Source: Herbidospora galbida (GTDB lineage Bacteria > Actinomycetota > Actinomycetes > Streptosporangiales > Streptosporangiaceae). From it: DNA of 64,000 nt. The translations under genes were made by a program, and so were the position numbers. The stretch lies in assembly GCF_005233835.1 (NCBI RefSeq), contig NZ_SZQA01000005.1, forward strand, positions 183,273 through 247,272. The letters are read 5' to 3'. Below the pieces are notes generated by a model, which was not told where the DNA came from, made no database searches, and saw nothing but the letters and a program-made list of their open reading frames with translations. The number at the start of each line of letters is the position of its first letter. Positions within the stretch are counted from its first letter, which is position 1. Shown here piece after piece: positions 32,454-41,872 of the stretch.

Positions 32454-33404
32454 ATGGAATACGCATTCGAGGCCCGGGGCCTCGTGAAACGCTACGGGAA
32501 GACGACCGCCCTGGCCGGGCTCGATCTCTCCGCCCCGCAGGGGACCGTGCTCGGGGTGCTCGGCCCGAACGGGGCCGGCAAGACCACCGCCGTCCGGATC
32601 CTGGCCACGCTGCTGCGCCCCGACGAGGGACGCGCGTTCGTCGGCGGGCTCGACGTCGTCAAGGACGCCGCCAAGGTCCGCCGCCTGATCGGCCTGACCG
32701 GCCAGTACGCCTCCGTCGACGAAGACCTGACCGGCATGCAGAACCTGGTCCTCATCGGCCAGCTGCTCGACCTGCGCAAGAGTGAGGCGATCGCCAGGGC
32801 CACCGAGCTGCTGGCCGAGTTCGGGCTGGCCGACGCGGGGGCGCGGCAAGCCAAGACCTACTCGGGCGGCATGCGCCGCCGCCTCGACCTGGCCGCCAGC
32901 CTCGTCGGCCGGCCCGACGTCATCTACCTCGACGAGCCCACCACGGGGCTCGACCCGTCGAAGCGCGACGACGTGTGGAACATCGTGCGCGGGCTGGTCA
33001 AGGACGGCGTGACCGTGCTGCTGACCACGCAGTACCTGGAGGAGGCCGACGCGCTGGCCGACGAGATCACCGTCGTCGACCACGGCCGGTCGATCGCCCA
33101 CGGCACCCCGGCCCAGCTCAAGCAGATCGTCGGCGGCCAGACCATCCTCGCCCGCCCGGCCGACCCGGCCCGCCTCGCCGAGACCGAGGCCATCCTCACG
33201 AGCGTCTCCGGCCGTCCGGCCGAATCGCCCAGCCGCGGCGTGGTCACCGTGCCCGTCGACGGCGACGCCCAGTTCACCGAGGCGGTGGCGCGGCTGGCCC
33301 AGGCCGGCGTGTCGGTCACCGAGCTCTCCCTGCGCCTGCCCAGCCTCGACGAGGTGTTCTTCACCCTCACCGGCCAGCGCGCCACCGACGAAGAAGCGGC
33401 CTGA
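32454..33404 (+). CDS. ABC exporter ATP-binding protein (DrrA family)
   Basis: A 316-residue nucleotide-binding subunit: Walker A GPNGAGKTT at about residues 39-47, Q-loop TGQYASVDE, signature YSGGMRRRLDLA, Walker B VIYLDEPTTGLDP and a switch histidine replaced by glutamine (LLTTQYLEEAD), as usual in the DrrA family. The C-terminal extension ending in SLDEVFFTLTG is typical of daunorubicin-resistance-type exporters. The permease gene follows after 12 bp, giving a two-gene operon. Confidence 0.93.
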   Translation: MEYAFEARGLVKRYGKTTALAGLDLSAPQGTVLGVLGPNGAGKTTAVRILATLLRPDEGRAFVGGLDVVKDAAKVRRLIGLTGQYASVDEDLTGMQNLVLIGQLLDLRKSEAIARATELLAEFGLADAGARQAKTYSGGMRRRLDLAASLVGRPDVIYLDEPTTGLDPSKRDDVWNIVRGLVKDGVTVLLTTQYLEEADALADEITVVDHGRSIAHGTPAQLKQIVGGQTILARPADPARLAETEAILTSVSGRPAESPSRGVVTVPVDGDAQFTEAVARLAQAGVSVTELSLRLPSLDEVFFTLTGQRATDEEAA

Positions 33405-33416
33405 GAGGAATCCCCC

Positions 33417-34241
33417 ATGACGACGACCACGCTCTCCCCCGTACAGTCCCCGAAGACCGCCCCCACCCGCTCTCAGCCACGCCCTTTCGGGCTGGTCAGA
33501 CATAGTCTCGCCCTCGCGCGGCGGAGCTTGATAAAGACGATCAGGACGCCCGAGCAACTGCTCGACGTGACCCTCCAGCCGATCATCTTCGTGGTGCTGT
33601 TCGTGTTCCTGCTCGGCGGCGCCATCGCCGGCGACACCCACCAGTACCTGCAGTTCCTCCTCCCGGCGATCCTCGTGCAGACCGTCGTGTTCGCCTCGGT
33701 CGCGACCGGCGTGAGCCTCAACACCGACCTCAAGAAGGGGGTCTTCGACCGGTTCCGCAGCCTCCCGATCGGGCGGTCGGCGCCGCTGATCGGGTCGGTG
33801 CTCGGCGACCTGATCCGCTACGTCGTCGCCACGCTCTCCCTCACGATCTGCGGGCTGGTGCTCGGTTTCGAGCTGGTCAACGGCATCGTGCCCGCGCTCG
33901 CGGCCGTGGTCATGACCATCGGGTTCGCGTTCTGCCTGAGCTGGGCGTTCGTCCTGCTCGGGATGGTGCTGCGGGAGCCGGGGGCGGTGCAGGGCGTCGC
34001 GTTCCTGACGATGTTCCCGCTGACGTTCGGCACCGGCATGATGGCCCCGGTCGACACCCTGCCCGGCTGGCTCCAGTCGTGGGTGCAGGTCAACCCGGTC
34101 GCCCACGCGATGGAGGCCGCCCGCGGCCTCATGATCGGCGGACCGGTGGCCGGCCACGTCGTGTGGGTCGTCGCCTGGGGCCTCGGCCTGCTGGCGGTCT
34201 TCGCGCCGCTGGCGGTGCGGGCCTACCGGCGCAGGACCTGA
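33417..34241 (+). CDS. ABC-2 type exporter permease (DrrB family)
   Basis: A 274-residue permease with six predicted membrane segments (IIFVVLFVFLLGGAIAG, FLLPAILVQTVVFASVATG, TLSLTICGLVLGFELVNG, AVVMTIGFAFCLSWAFVLLGMVL and others). The ABC-2 signature region reads MFPLTFGTGMMAPVDTLPGWLQ. The N-terminal 30 residues are cytoplasmic. It is the partner of the upstream ATPase, and together they should export an amphipathic or lipid-like compound. Its last 19 bases overlap the end of the convergent AfsR-type regulator gene. Confidence 0.93.
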   Translation: MTTTTLSPVQSPKTAPTRSQPRPFGLVRHSLALARRSLIKTIRTPEQLLDVTLQPIIFVVLFVFLLGGAIAGDTHQYLQFLLPAILVQTVVFASVATGVSLNTDLKKGVFDRFRSLPIGRSAPLIGSVLGDLIRYVVATLSLTICGLVLGFELVNGIVPALAAVVMTIGFAFCLSWAFVLLGMVLREPGAVQGVAFLTMFPLTFGTGMMAPVDTLPGWLQSWVQVNPVAHAMEAARGLMIGGPVAGHVVWVVAWGLGLLAVFAPLAVRAYRRRT

Positions 34242-37200
34242 TCGATCGCGGCCGGCCGGTCGAGGGCCGCGCCCTTGCCGTAAGCCTGCTGGTAGGCCTC
34301 CTCGCCGAGGGTCTCCCGCAACTGCACGGAGATCCGGAAGACATCGGGGTTGTACGCGTCGGGGGCGCCCCGGAGCTGCTCGCTCGCGCCGAGCAGCCGG
34401 GCCGCCCCTTCGGCGTTCCCGCGTACGCCCTCGACCTCGGCGGCCAGCACGCCCACCCTGGCCAGCACCGGCCGGTCGCGCACCGAGTCGGCCAGTCCGG
34501 CGGCCTCGGCGGCGAGGGAGGCCGCCGCTTCCAGGTCGCCCTCGGCCACCGCCAGATGGCCGAGACACGTCAGCACCAGCGCCCGGAACTGCGGCGACAC
34601 GATGCCCGACTGGTCGACGGCGACGGCGGCCTGCTCGTACTGGAACCTCGCCTCGACGAGGTCGCCCACCTCGCGGGCGAGGTCGCCGAGCCCGATCCGG
34701 GAGAAGGCGGCGTCCCTGATCGACCACTCGTTCCGCCTCGACTCGGCCATCAGCCGCAGCTCGTGGCGGGCGCCTTCGACGTCGCCCTGCCGGCTGCGCG
34801 CGGTGGCCAGGTACATGCGCTGGTGCCCGGCGTCGTCGTCGGGGTTGAGCAGCCGGGTCAGCTCGATGGCCTCCTCCAGCGACTTGACCACGAGGTCGAA
34901 GTCGCCGAACAGCATGGCCGCGTCGGCGATGAACGTCAGCGCCTGGGCCAGCCCCCAGCGGTCGCCGACCTCGCGGAACCCGACGGCGGCCTCCCGCAGG
35001 TCGGCCAGCATGCCGTTGGGGTCGCCCTCGTTCTCCAGCATGAAGCCCCGGAACATCAGCAGCATCGCCCTGCTCCACGGGGAGGCCACGCCGAAGGCCC
35101 GGTCGATCGCGGCGAGGCCGCCGTCGACGTCGTCGAGGAACAGGTGGTAGATCGGGGTGATCAGGCAGAGCAGCGGGTCGTCGTCGACCTCGGCCTGCCG
35201 GGAGATCTCGCCGAACCGGGCGATCAGCCCGTCGACGTCCTCGACCGGCTGGCTCATCAGCGAGTTCAGCAGGTACATCATCGTGGTGATCAGCCACGCG
35301 TTCCGGTCGGGTTCGCCGTCGAGGTCGAGGGCCGACTTGAGCCACGGCACCGACTCCGACCGGCGGCCGGTGATCATCCAGAACGTGCCGAGGGCGGCGG
35401 TGATCCTGGTCGCGGTGGCGGCGTCGCCCCGCTCGATGGCGTAGTGGAAGGCGGCCAGCAGGTTGTCGTGGTCGGTGCCGAGGATGCGGATCCAGCTCAG
35501 CTGCCCGTGGCCGTGCATCTGGGCGCCGCCCTGCTCGGCCAGGTCGAGGAAGTAGCGCGTGTGGGCGCGGCGGACCTCGTCGACCTCGCCGCGTTCGGCC
35601 AGGCGCTCCAGGCCGTATTCGCGGATGGTCTCCAGCATCCGGTAGCGGGGCCCGTCGATGAGCTGGAGCAGCGACCGGTCGACCAGGGCGGCCAGCAGGT
35701 CGAGCGAGCCCCCCACGGCCTCGGCCGCCTCGGCGGTGAACCCGCCGGGGAACACCGCGAGCCGTTCGGCCAGGTCGCGCTCGTCGTCGCCGAGCAGGTC
35801 CCAGCTCCAGGCCACCACCGCGCGGAGCGTCTGGTGCCGCGCCATCGCGGTACGGCTCCCGCCCGTCAGCAGCCGGAACCGGTCGTCGAGCCGGGCCGCC
35901 ACCTGGTCGACGGTGAGCGAGCGCAGCCGGGCCGCGGCCAGCTCGATCGCCAGCGGCAGGCCGTCGAGGCGGCGGCAGATCTCCCGTACGACCGGCGTGT
36001 TGGCCTCGGTGAGGGCGAACCCGGGACGCACCGCCTCGGCCCGGTCGAGGAACAGCCGGACCGCCGGTTCGTCGGCCAGCGGCGGCACCGGCCACAACGA
36101 CTCGCCGAAGATCCCCAGGGCCTCGCGGCTGGTGGCCAGCACCGTCAGGCGGGGGCACAGCCCGAGCAGCTCGTCGGCCAGCCTGGCGGCGGCGTCGATG
36201 AGGTGCTCGCAGTTGTCCAGCAGCAGCACGCCCTCGCCGCCCGACAGCACCTCGACGATGCGGGCGATCGTGCCCTCCTGCGCCTTGGTCTGGCCCGCGC
36301 CCACCGCCGTCAGCACCGCCTGCGGCACGTCGTCGGGGTTGGTGACCGGAGCCAGCTCGACCAGCCAGACCGGCCGGTCGAGCCCCGCGGCGACCGTGCT
36401 GGCCAGCCGGGTCTTGCCGGCGCCGCCGGGCCCGACCAGGGTGACCAGGCGGCTGTCGGCCAGCCGCCGGGCGATCTCGGCCATGTCGTGGTCGCGGCCG
36501 ACGAAGCTGGTCAGCGGCGCCCGCAGCGCCGGACGCCCCCGGCGCGGCGCCTGCTCCTCGCGCAGCACGGCCAGGTGGGCCTCGCGCAGCTCGGCGCCGG
36601 GGTCGACGCCGAGTTCGTCGGCCAGGACGTGCCGGACCTCCTCGAACACGGTCAGCGCCTCGGCCCGCCGCCCCGACGCGGCCAGCGCCCGCATCAGCAG
36701 CGCGTGCACGCGTTCCCGCAGCGGATGGCGGGCGGCCAGGTCGCGCAGCTCGGAGATCACCGGCTCGGCTTCGAGGCGGTCTTCGGTGGCGGTCAGCCAG
36801 GCCTCGTCGAGGCCGGCCACTGCGGCGTCGGCGAACGGCGCGTCGGCCACGTCGGCCAGCGGACGCCCCCGCCAGAGCGCGGCGGCCTCGCCCAGGAGCC
36901 CGGCCGCCCGCCGGTGGTCGCCGGAGGCCAGCGCGGCGCGTCCGCTCGCGGCCAGTGCGGCGAACCGGTGGGCGTCGACGTCCTCTTTCGGCAGCGTCAG
37001 CCGATATCCGCCGGGCTCGGAGCGCAGCGCCGCAGGGTCGGGCAGCACCCGGCGCAGCCGCGACACGAGGGACTGGAGGGCGTTGGCCCGGTCGGCCGGG
37101 GGCGCGTCGCCCCAGAGGGCTTCGGCCAGCTCGTCGTGGGTGATCAGCCGGCCGGGGTCGAGCGCGAGGCGTACGAGCAGGGCACGGAGGCGGGCGCCGC

Positions 37201-37264
37201 CGATCGTCACGGCCTCGCCCCCGCCGGACCGCACTTCGAGCGGCCCCAGAATCCCCACGCGCAT
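34223..37264 (-). CDS. AfsR-family regulator (BTAD, NB-ARC, TPR)
   Basis: A 1013-residue regulator. Its parts are an OmpR-type DNA-binding domain at residues 1-95 (starts MRVGILGPLEVRSGGGEAV), a bacterial transcriptional activator domain to about 240 ending in EELGVDPGAELREAHLAVL-like sequence, an NB-ARC ATPase with P-loop LVGPGGAGKTRLAS and LLLDNCEHL, and a long TPR-like helical region to the end. Such proteins activate secondary-metabolism or stress genes in response to an unknown signal. The convergent DrrAB exporter overlaps it by 19 bp and may or may not be a target. The ATG at 37264 follows GTGGGG and begins the conserved domain exactly. Confidence 0.92.
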   Translation of the reverse strand: MRVGILGPLEVRSGGGEAVTIGGARLRALLVRLALDPGRLITHDELAEALWGDAPPADRANALQSLVSRLRRVLPDPAALRSEPGGYRLTLPKEDVDAHRFAALAASGRAALASGDHRRAAGLLGEAAALWRGRPLADVADAPFADAAVAGLDEAWLTATEDRLEAEPVISELRDLAARHPLRERVHALLMRALAASGRRAEALTVFEEVRHVLADELGVDPGAELREAHLAVLREEQAPRRGRPALRAPLTSFVGRDHDMAEIARRLADSRLVTLVGPGGAGKTRLASTVAAGLDRPVWLVELAPVTNPDDVPQAVLTAVGAGQTKAQEGTIARIVEVLSGGEGVLLLDNCEHLIDAAARLADELLGLCPRLTVLATSREALGIFGESLWPVPPLADEPAVRLFLDRAEAVRPGFALTEANTPVVREICRRLDGLPLAIELAAARLRSLTVDQVAARLDDRFRLLTGGSRTAMARHQTLRAVVAWSWDLLGDDERDLAERLAVFPGGFTAEAAEAVGGSLDLLAALVDRSLLQLIDGPRYRMLETIREYGLERLAERGEVDEVRRAHTRYFLDLAEQGGAQMHGHGQLSWIRILGTDHDNLLAAFHYAIERGDAATATRITAALGTFWMITGRRSESVPWLKSALDLDGEPDRNAWLITTMMYLLNSLMSQPVEDVDGLIARFGEISRQAEVDDDPLLCLITPIYHLFLDDVDGGLAAIDRAFGVASPWSRAMLLMFRGFMLENEGDPNGMLADLREAAVGFREVGDRWGLAQALTFIADAAMLFGDFDLVVKSLEEAIELTRLLNPDDDAGHQRMYLATARSRQGDVEGARHELRLMAESRRNEWSIRDAAFSRIGLGDLAREVGDLVEARFQYEQAAVAVDQSGIVSPQFRALVLTCLGHLAVAEGDLEAAASLAAEAAGLADSVRDRPVLARVGVLAAEVEGVRGNAEGAARLLGASEQLRGAPDAYNPDVFRISVQLRETLGEEAYQQAYGKGAALDRPAAIDQVLRR

Positions 37265-37301
37265 AATCCCCACTTTGCCACCTGATGCGTAGGATCCCGC
37301 C

Positions 37302-38162
37302 ATGACCGAGGTGCTGGTACGCGACGGCTCGTGGACCTTCAACGGCGACGTCATCCGGATCGTGCCCGCCAAGGAGCGCGGGGTGAACAAGCTCCGCCAG
37401 GCCCTCGGCGAACTCGTGGTGCCGCTGGCGGCCGTGGCCGGGATCGCCTACCAGCCCGCCCGCAAGGGCGGCCAGTTACGCCTGCGCATGCGCGAGGGCG
37501 CCGACCCGTTCAGCCACGCCACCGGCGGACGCCTCCCCGAGGCCGCCGACCCCTACCGGCTCACCATCGACGCCGACCGGACGGGCGCGGCCGAGTACTT
37601 CGCCGACGAGGTCCGCGCCGCCCTGCTCTCCGAGGGGGTGCCCGACGGGCCCAGCGACCGCTTCCTGCTGCCCGGCCCTCCGGTGCCGCTGACCGCCAAC
37701 GCCTCCGACGGCCTGATCACCTTCGACGGCGAAGTGATCCTGATCGAGTTCAACTGGGCGGCCGACACCACCAAGCGCAAGGCCGGGCCGCAGCGCATCG
37801 CGCTGGCCGACCTCGCGGCGGTCGAGTGGATCCCCAACGGCGGCCTGGAGAACGGCCGGCTCAGGTTCACCCGCAAGGACGAGCCGTCGACCCGGCCGCC
37901 GATCAAGTACGACCCGTCCTCCGTCGTCCTGTGGGGCCTCGACAAGGAGACCCGCACCGTCGCCCTGCTGGTGACCGCCGTCGTCGCCCGGCTGCCCCAT
38001 CCGCTGGCCGAGCCGCCCGCGATCGAGGCCGCCCCGCCGAAGGACGACGATCACGACGTCGTGCTGCGCCGCCTGCGGGAGCTCGGCGCGCTGCACCGCG
38101 ACGGAGTGCTCACCGACGAGGAGTTCACCACCGCCAAGCAGGCTCTGTTGAAACGTCTGTGA
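37302..38162 (+). CDS. DUF4429 protein with SHOCT tail
   Basis: A 286-residue cytoplasmic protein with two DUF4429 units. The first is WTFNGDVIRIVPAKERGVNK to about residue 115, and the second starts at ITFDGEVILIEFNW, near residue 140. Both resemble a PH-like/tubby-type beta-sandwich. The C-terminal 35 residues form a SHOCT motif (DDDHDVVLRRLRELGALHRDGVLTDEEFTTAKQALLKRL). Such proteins are common in actinobacteria and of unknown function; SHOCT may mediate oligomerisation. It diverges from the AfsR-type gene, with a 37-bp gap. Confidence 0.85.
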   Translation: MTEVLVRDGSWTFNGDVIRIVPAKERGVNKLRQALGELVVPLAAVAGIAYQPARKGGQLRLRMREGADPFSHATGGRLPEAADPYRLTIDADRTGAAEYFADEVRAALLSEGVPDGPSDRFLLPGPPVPLTANASDGLITFDGEVILIEFNWAADTTKRKAGPQRIALADLAAVEWIPNGGLENGRLRFTRKDEPSTRPPIKYDPSSVVLWGLDKETRTVALLVTAVVARLPHPLAEPPAIEAAPPKDDDHDVVLRRLRELGALHRDGVLTDEEFTTAKQALLKRL

Positions 38163-38184
38163 TCGCCCTGGTTAGCCTGAGGGC

Positions 38185-39051
38185 ATGATTAACCGCCGCA
38201 TCGGAAGCCGCCAGGTCAGCGCCATCGGCCTTGGCGCGATGCCCATGTCCACCGCCGGTCACATGCCCGACGAGGCCCAGTCGATCCGCACCATCCACGC
38301 GGCCCTCGACGCCGGGGTCACCCTCATCGACACGGCCGACGCCTACACGCCCTCGCACACCGACGTAGGCCACAACGAGCGCCTGGTCGCCAAGGCCCTG
38401 AACAGCTGGAGCGGCGACGCCGGGGCGGTACTGGTCTCCACCAAGGGCGGCCACACCCGTACGCCCGGCGGCGGCTGGGGCAGGGACAGCCGGCCCGAAT
38501 ACCTGTTCCAGGCCTGTGACCGCTCGCTGAAGGCCCTCGGGGTCGAGTCGATCGGCCTCTACTTCCACCACCGGCCCGACCCGCAGGTCCCCTACGAGGT
38601 GGCGATCGGCGCCATCAAGGACCTCGTCGAGGCCGGGAAGGTCCAGATGGCCGGCGTCTCCAACGCCGACCCGGAGCAGTTGCGGGTGGCGCGGGAGATC
38701 CTCGGCGACGACCTGGTGGCCGTGCAGAACGAGTTCTCGCCCCGGTTCCGCACCAGCGAGCCCGAGATCGACGTCGCCGACGAGATCGACATCGCGTTCC
38801 TGTCGTGGTCGCCGCTGGGCGGCATGGGCTCGGCGTCCGAGCTGGGCAGCCACCACGCCGCCTTCGGCGAGATCGCCGAAGCCCACGGCGTGTCGCCGCA
38901 GCAGGTCTGCCTGGCCTGGCAGCTGGCGCGCAGCCCGCGCATCGTGCCGATCCCGGGCGCCAGCCGCCCCGAGAGCATCCTCGACTCGCTGAAGGCGCTC
39001 GACCTGCGCCTGTCCGACGACGAGCTCGCGCGCCTCAACTCAGGTAGGTGA
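38185..39051 (+). CDS. Aldo/keto reductase
   Basis: A 288-residue NADPH-dependent aldo/keto reductase with a TIM barrel. The catalytic tetrad residues are visible: Asp and Tyr in LIDTADAYTPS, Lys in LVSTKGGH and His in LYFHHRPDP. The C-terminal cofactor loop is IVPIPGASRPESILDSL. The ATG lies 23 bp after the DUF4429 stop, so they may be co-transcribed. It ends 17 bp inside the 3' end of the convergent NUDIX gene. Confidence 0.92.
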   Translation: MINRRIGSRQVSAIGLGAMPMSTAGHMPDEAQSIRTIHAALDAGVTLIDTADAYTPSHTDVGHNERLVAKALNSWSGDAGAVLVSTKGGHTRTPGGGWGRDSRPEYLFQACDRSLKALGVESIGLYFHHRPDPQVPYEVAIGAIKDLVEAGKVQMAGVSNADPEQLRVAREILGDDLVAVQNEFSPRFRTSEPEIDVADEIDIAFLSWSPLGGMGSASELGSHHAAFGEIAEAHGVSPQQVCLAWQLARSPRIVPIPGASRPESILDSLKALDLRLSDDELARLNSGR

Positions 39052-39490
39052 ACCCTCCCGACGCGCGCGCGGCGACGGAGGCGTGCAGCCGCCGGGCCTG
39101 CCAGTCGGGCAGGATCTTGTCGGCTTCGGCGGGGGTGAAGAACCCCCAGTCGTCGAGCTCCTCCTCTTGGAGGGTGATCCGCGCGCCGTCGGGCAGGGCT
39201 CCGCAGTCGAAGGTGAAGTGGACGAGCGGATAAGGCCGCTCGTCCTTCAACGGCACCCAATGGACGACGAGCAGCCGCCCCACCGGGAGCGTCAACCCGA
39301 CCTCCTCCCTGAGTTCCCGGCCGCAGGCCTCCTCAGGGGTCTCGTCCTCGTCGACGTGGCCGCCGGGCCAGCCCCACAGGTCGCGGTAGTTGGGTTTCAC
39401 CAGCAGCACCCGGTCGTCGGCGTCGGTGACGAACCCGGCGGCGGCCGGGATCACGCGGTGGATCTGGGCGTAGAACACGTCTGCGGGCAT
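39035..39490 (-). CDS. NUDIX hydrolase
   Basis: A 152-residue NUDIX protein with an uninterrupted box GGHVDEDETPEEACGRELREEVGL (residues 43-66; GX5EX7REUXEEXGU), so metal binding should be intact. The preceding LWGWPGGH and following VHWVPL...FTFDCG strands are MutT-like. The substrate is unknown, possibly an oxidised nucleotide or sugar nucleotide. ATG 39490 is preferred, with a GTG codon directly before it as an alternative. Confidence 0.88.
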   Translation of the reverse strand: MPADVFYAQIHRVIPAAAGFVTDADDRVLLVKPNYRDLWGWPGGHVDEDETPEEACGRELREEVGLTLPVGRLLVVHWVPLKDERPYPLVHFTFDCGALPDGARITLQEEELDDWGFFTPAEADKILPDWQARRLHASVAARASGGFTYLS

Positions 39491-39582
39491 CACAGCCCTG
39501 AGGTTAGCCGGGGTTGTCCCCTAGCTCTCCGGAAGGAGGGCCGATCTCCCATCCACGCAGGAGGTTCCGGCCCCGATCGATT

Positions 39583-39596
39583 TCTACGTTCGTAGA
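39583..39596. promoter_or_regulatory. Palindrome at the MMPL start codon
   Basis: TCTACGTTCGTAGA is a perfect 14-bp palindrome that ends one base before the ATG of the MMPL gene. Its position over the translation start, with a TA-rich core, suggests both a leaderless transcript and a repressor (TetR-type) site. No regulator gene is adjacent. Confidence 0.6.
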
Positions 39597-39597
39597 C

Positions 39598-41820
39598 ATG
39601 GTTCGGAATCGGAACATCGCCGCCCGGGTGGGCGGCTGGAGCGCACGCCACCGCTGGTGGGCGCTGTTGATCTGGGTGGCGTTCGTGGCCGGGGCCACGT
39701 TCGTCGGAGGCGCCGTCGGCACGGCGGAGATGAAGTCCTACGAGAGCGCCAACGGCGACTCGCGCGCCGCCGGGCAGATCCTCGACGGCGCCGGGTTCGT
39801 CGACCCGGCCGGTGAGATCGTGCTGGTGCAGAGCACCCGGGTGACCGTCGACGACCCGGCCTTCAAGGCCGCCGTCGACGACGTCGTGCGCTCGATCACC
39901 GCGACCGGCCAGGCCGAGAACGTCACGACCCCCTACGACGCCCAGCCGTCGCCGGTGACCGCCGACAAGCGGACCACCCTGATCCAGTTCACCATGAAGG
40001 GCGACGCCGACACCGCCGCCGACCGGGTGAAGCCGGTGCTCGACGCGGTCGAGGGCGTGCAGGCCCGCCACCCCGATCTGCGGGTCGAGCAGGCCGGCGG
40101 GGCCAGCGCCGACAAGCTGATCGGCGAGGCCATCGACGACGACTTCGTCCGGGCCGAGCAGCTCTCGCTGCCGATCACGCTGGGCATCCTGCTGGCCGCG
40201 TTCGGCGCGATCCTGGCCGCGATCATCCCGGTGGCGCTCGCGCTGACCGCCATCGCCGGGGCGACCGGCCTGCTCGCCCTGACCAGCCAGTTCCTGGCCG
40301 TCGACGCCGCCACCACCAATGTCATGCTGCTGATCGGCCTGGCCGTGGGCGTCGACTACTCGCTCTTCTACATCATGAGAGAGCGGGAGGAACAGGCGAA
40401 GGGCCGGAGCAAGCAGCGCGCCATCGAGATCGCCGCCGGCACCTCCGGCCGGGCGGTGCTGATCTCCGGCATCACCGTGATCGTCGCCATGGCGGGCATG
40501 TTCCTGACCGGCAACGGGATCTTCATGGGCTTCGCCGAGGGCACCATCCTGGTCGTGCTGACCGCCGTGGTCGGCTCGCTGACCGCGCTGCCCGCGCTGC
40601 TGTCGCTGATCGGCGACAAGATCGACGCCCGCGCGTTCCACGGCACCGTCCGGGTGCTGACCCGGGGGCGGGTCACCTGGCGGCGCATCCTGGGCGTGCG
40701 GGGCGGCGAGAGCCGCGTGTGGGGGGCGATCCTGCGTCCGGTGCTGCGGCACCCGATCATCTCGGTCGTGATCGCCGGCGGCCTGATGATCGCGCTGGCC
40801 GTGCCCGGCCTGAGCCTCAAGCCCGGCCCGCAGACGATCGACGAGCTCCAGGGCGACTACAAGATCGCCGAGACCTTCAAGGCGATCGACAAGGCCTTCC
40901 CCGGCGGCAACGAGCCCGCCGTGGTGGTGGTCGAGAACCCCGACACCGCCGCGATCGAGCGCCTCAAGGAGCAGGCGCTGGCCTCCGGTCACTTCAACGA
41001 GCCGTTCACCGTCGACGTCAACCCGCGCGGCGACGTCGCCCGGATCAGCATCGGCATCAAGGGCACCGGCACCGACGCGGTCTCGGAGAACGCGATCCAC
41101 GCGCTGCGCGACACGATCATCCCGGCCACCCTGCCGGGCGCGCACGTCACCGGCTCGACCGCCGGGTCGATGGACTTCAACGACCAGATGTCGGCCACCC
41201 GGCCGCTCGTCTTCGGGTTCGTGCTGCTGCTCGCGTTCATCCTGCTGCTGGTCTCGTTCCGCTCCCTGGTGGTCGCGGTCAAGGCGATCCTGCTCAACCT
41301 GCTGTCGGTCGCGGCGGCCTACGGCGTGCTCGTGCTGGTCTTCCAGTGGGGGTACGGCGAGAGCGTCATCGGCTTCCAGTCGACGGGCACGATCACCGAC
41401 TGGCTGCCGATGTTCCTGTTCGTCATCCTGTTCGGCCTGTCGATGGACTACCACGTGTTCATCCTGAGCCGGATCAGGGAGGCCTACGACAAGGGCATGC
41501 GCACCGAGGACGCGGTCGCCCACGGCATCCGCTCGACGGCCGGCGTGGTCACCAGCGCCGCCCTGATCATGGTGGCCGTCTTCGCGGTCTTCGCCACCCT
41601 GTCGCTGCTGACGTTCATGCAGATGGGCGTGGGCCTCGCGGCGGCGATCCTGATCGACGCGACGATCGTCCGCGCGGTGCTGCTGCCGGCCACGATGCGC
41701 CTGCTGGGCGAGTGGAACTGGTACCTGCCGCGCTGGCTCGACTGGCTGCCGAGGCTGTCGCACGGCGACGACGACGAGGACGAACTCCCCGCGCCGCGGA
41801 AGGAGCCCGCGCTCGTGTAA
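39598..41820 (+). CDS. MMPL/RND family membrane transporter
   Basis: A 740-residue transporter with the MMPL (actinobacterial RND) layout: one N-terminal membrane segment (WWALLIWVAFVAGATFVGG), a large outside domain, a five-helix group starting at SLPITLGILLAAFGAILAAIIPVAL with GLAVGVDYSLFYIMREREE, and then a repeat of the same pattern (FVILFGLSMDYHVFILSRIREAY). The D-Y dyad of the proton relay is present in both halves. It likely exports a lipid or amphipathic compound. The ATG at 39598 lies directly after a palindrome; no ribosome binding site is visible, suggesting leaderless mRNA. Its acidic C-terminus (DDDEDELPAP) precedes a strong terminator. Confidence 0.9.
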   Translation: MVRNRNIAARVGGWSARHRWWALLIWVAFVAGATFVGGAVGTAEMKSYESANGDSRAAGQILDGAGFVDPAGEIVLVQSTRVTVDDPAFKAAVDDVVRSITATGQAENVTTPYDAQPSPVTADKRTTLIQFTMKGDADTAADRVKPVLDAVEGVQARHPDLRVEQAGGASADKLIGEAIDDDFVRAEQLSLPITLGILLAAFGAILAAIIPVALALTAIAGATGLLALTSQFLAVDAATTNVMLLIGLAVGVDYSLFYIMREREEQAKGRSKQRAIEIAAGTSGRAVLISGITVIVAMAGMFLTGNGIFMGFAEGTILVVLTAVVGSLTALPALLSLIGDKIDARAFHGTVRVLTRGRVTWRRILGVRGGESRVWGAILRPVLRHPIISVVIAGGLMIALAVPGLSLKPGPQTIDELQGDYKIAETFKAIDKAFPGGNEPAVVVVENPDTAAIERLKEQALASGHFNEPFTVDVNPRGDVARISIGIKGTGTDAVSENAIHALRDTIIPATLPGAHVTGSTAGSMDFNDQMSATRPLVFGFVLLLAFILLLVSFRSLVVAVKAILLNLLSVAAAYGVLVLVFQWGYGESVIGFQSTGTITDWLPMFLFVILFGLSMDYHVFILSRIREAYDKGMRTEDAVAHGIRSTAGVVTSAALIMVAVFAVFATLSLLTFMQMGVGLAAAILIDATIVRAVLLPATMRLLGEWNWYLPRWLDWLPRLSHGDDDEDELPAPRKEPALV

Positions 41821-41832
41821 TCGGGCGCGGAC

Positions 41833-41858
41833 GGCCCGGCTCCGCGCGGAGCCGGGCC
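41833..41858. terminator. Bidirectional terminator
   Basis: GGCCCGGCTCCGC (41833-41845) followed directly by its exact complement (41846-41858) forms a 26-bp palindrome between the convergent MMPL and beta-propeller genes. The RNA would fold into a GC-only hairpin with a small loop. Confidence 0.8.
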
Positions 41859-41872
41859 TGTGCCTGTGCCTG

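Noticed and set aside
31614..36158. A 1514-codon open frame on the minus strand across five genes
   Set aside because: It runs antisense or out of frame through the monooxygenase, DrrAB and AfsR-type genes. It is Arg/Pro/Gly-rich with no domain, the usual shadow in such GC-rich DNA.
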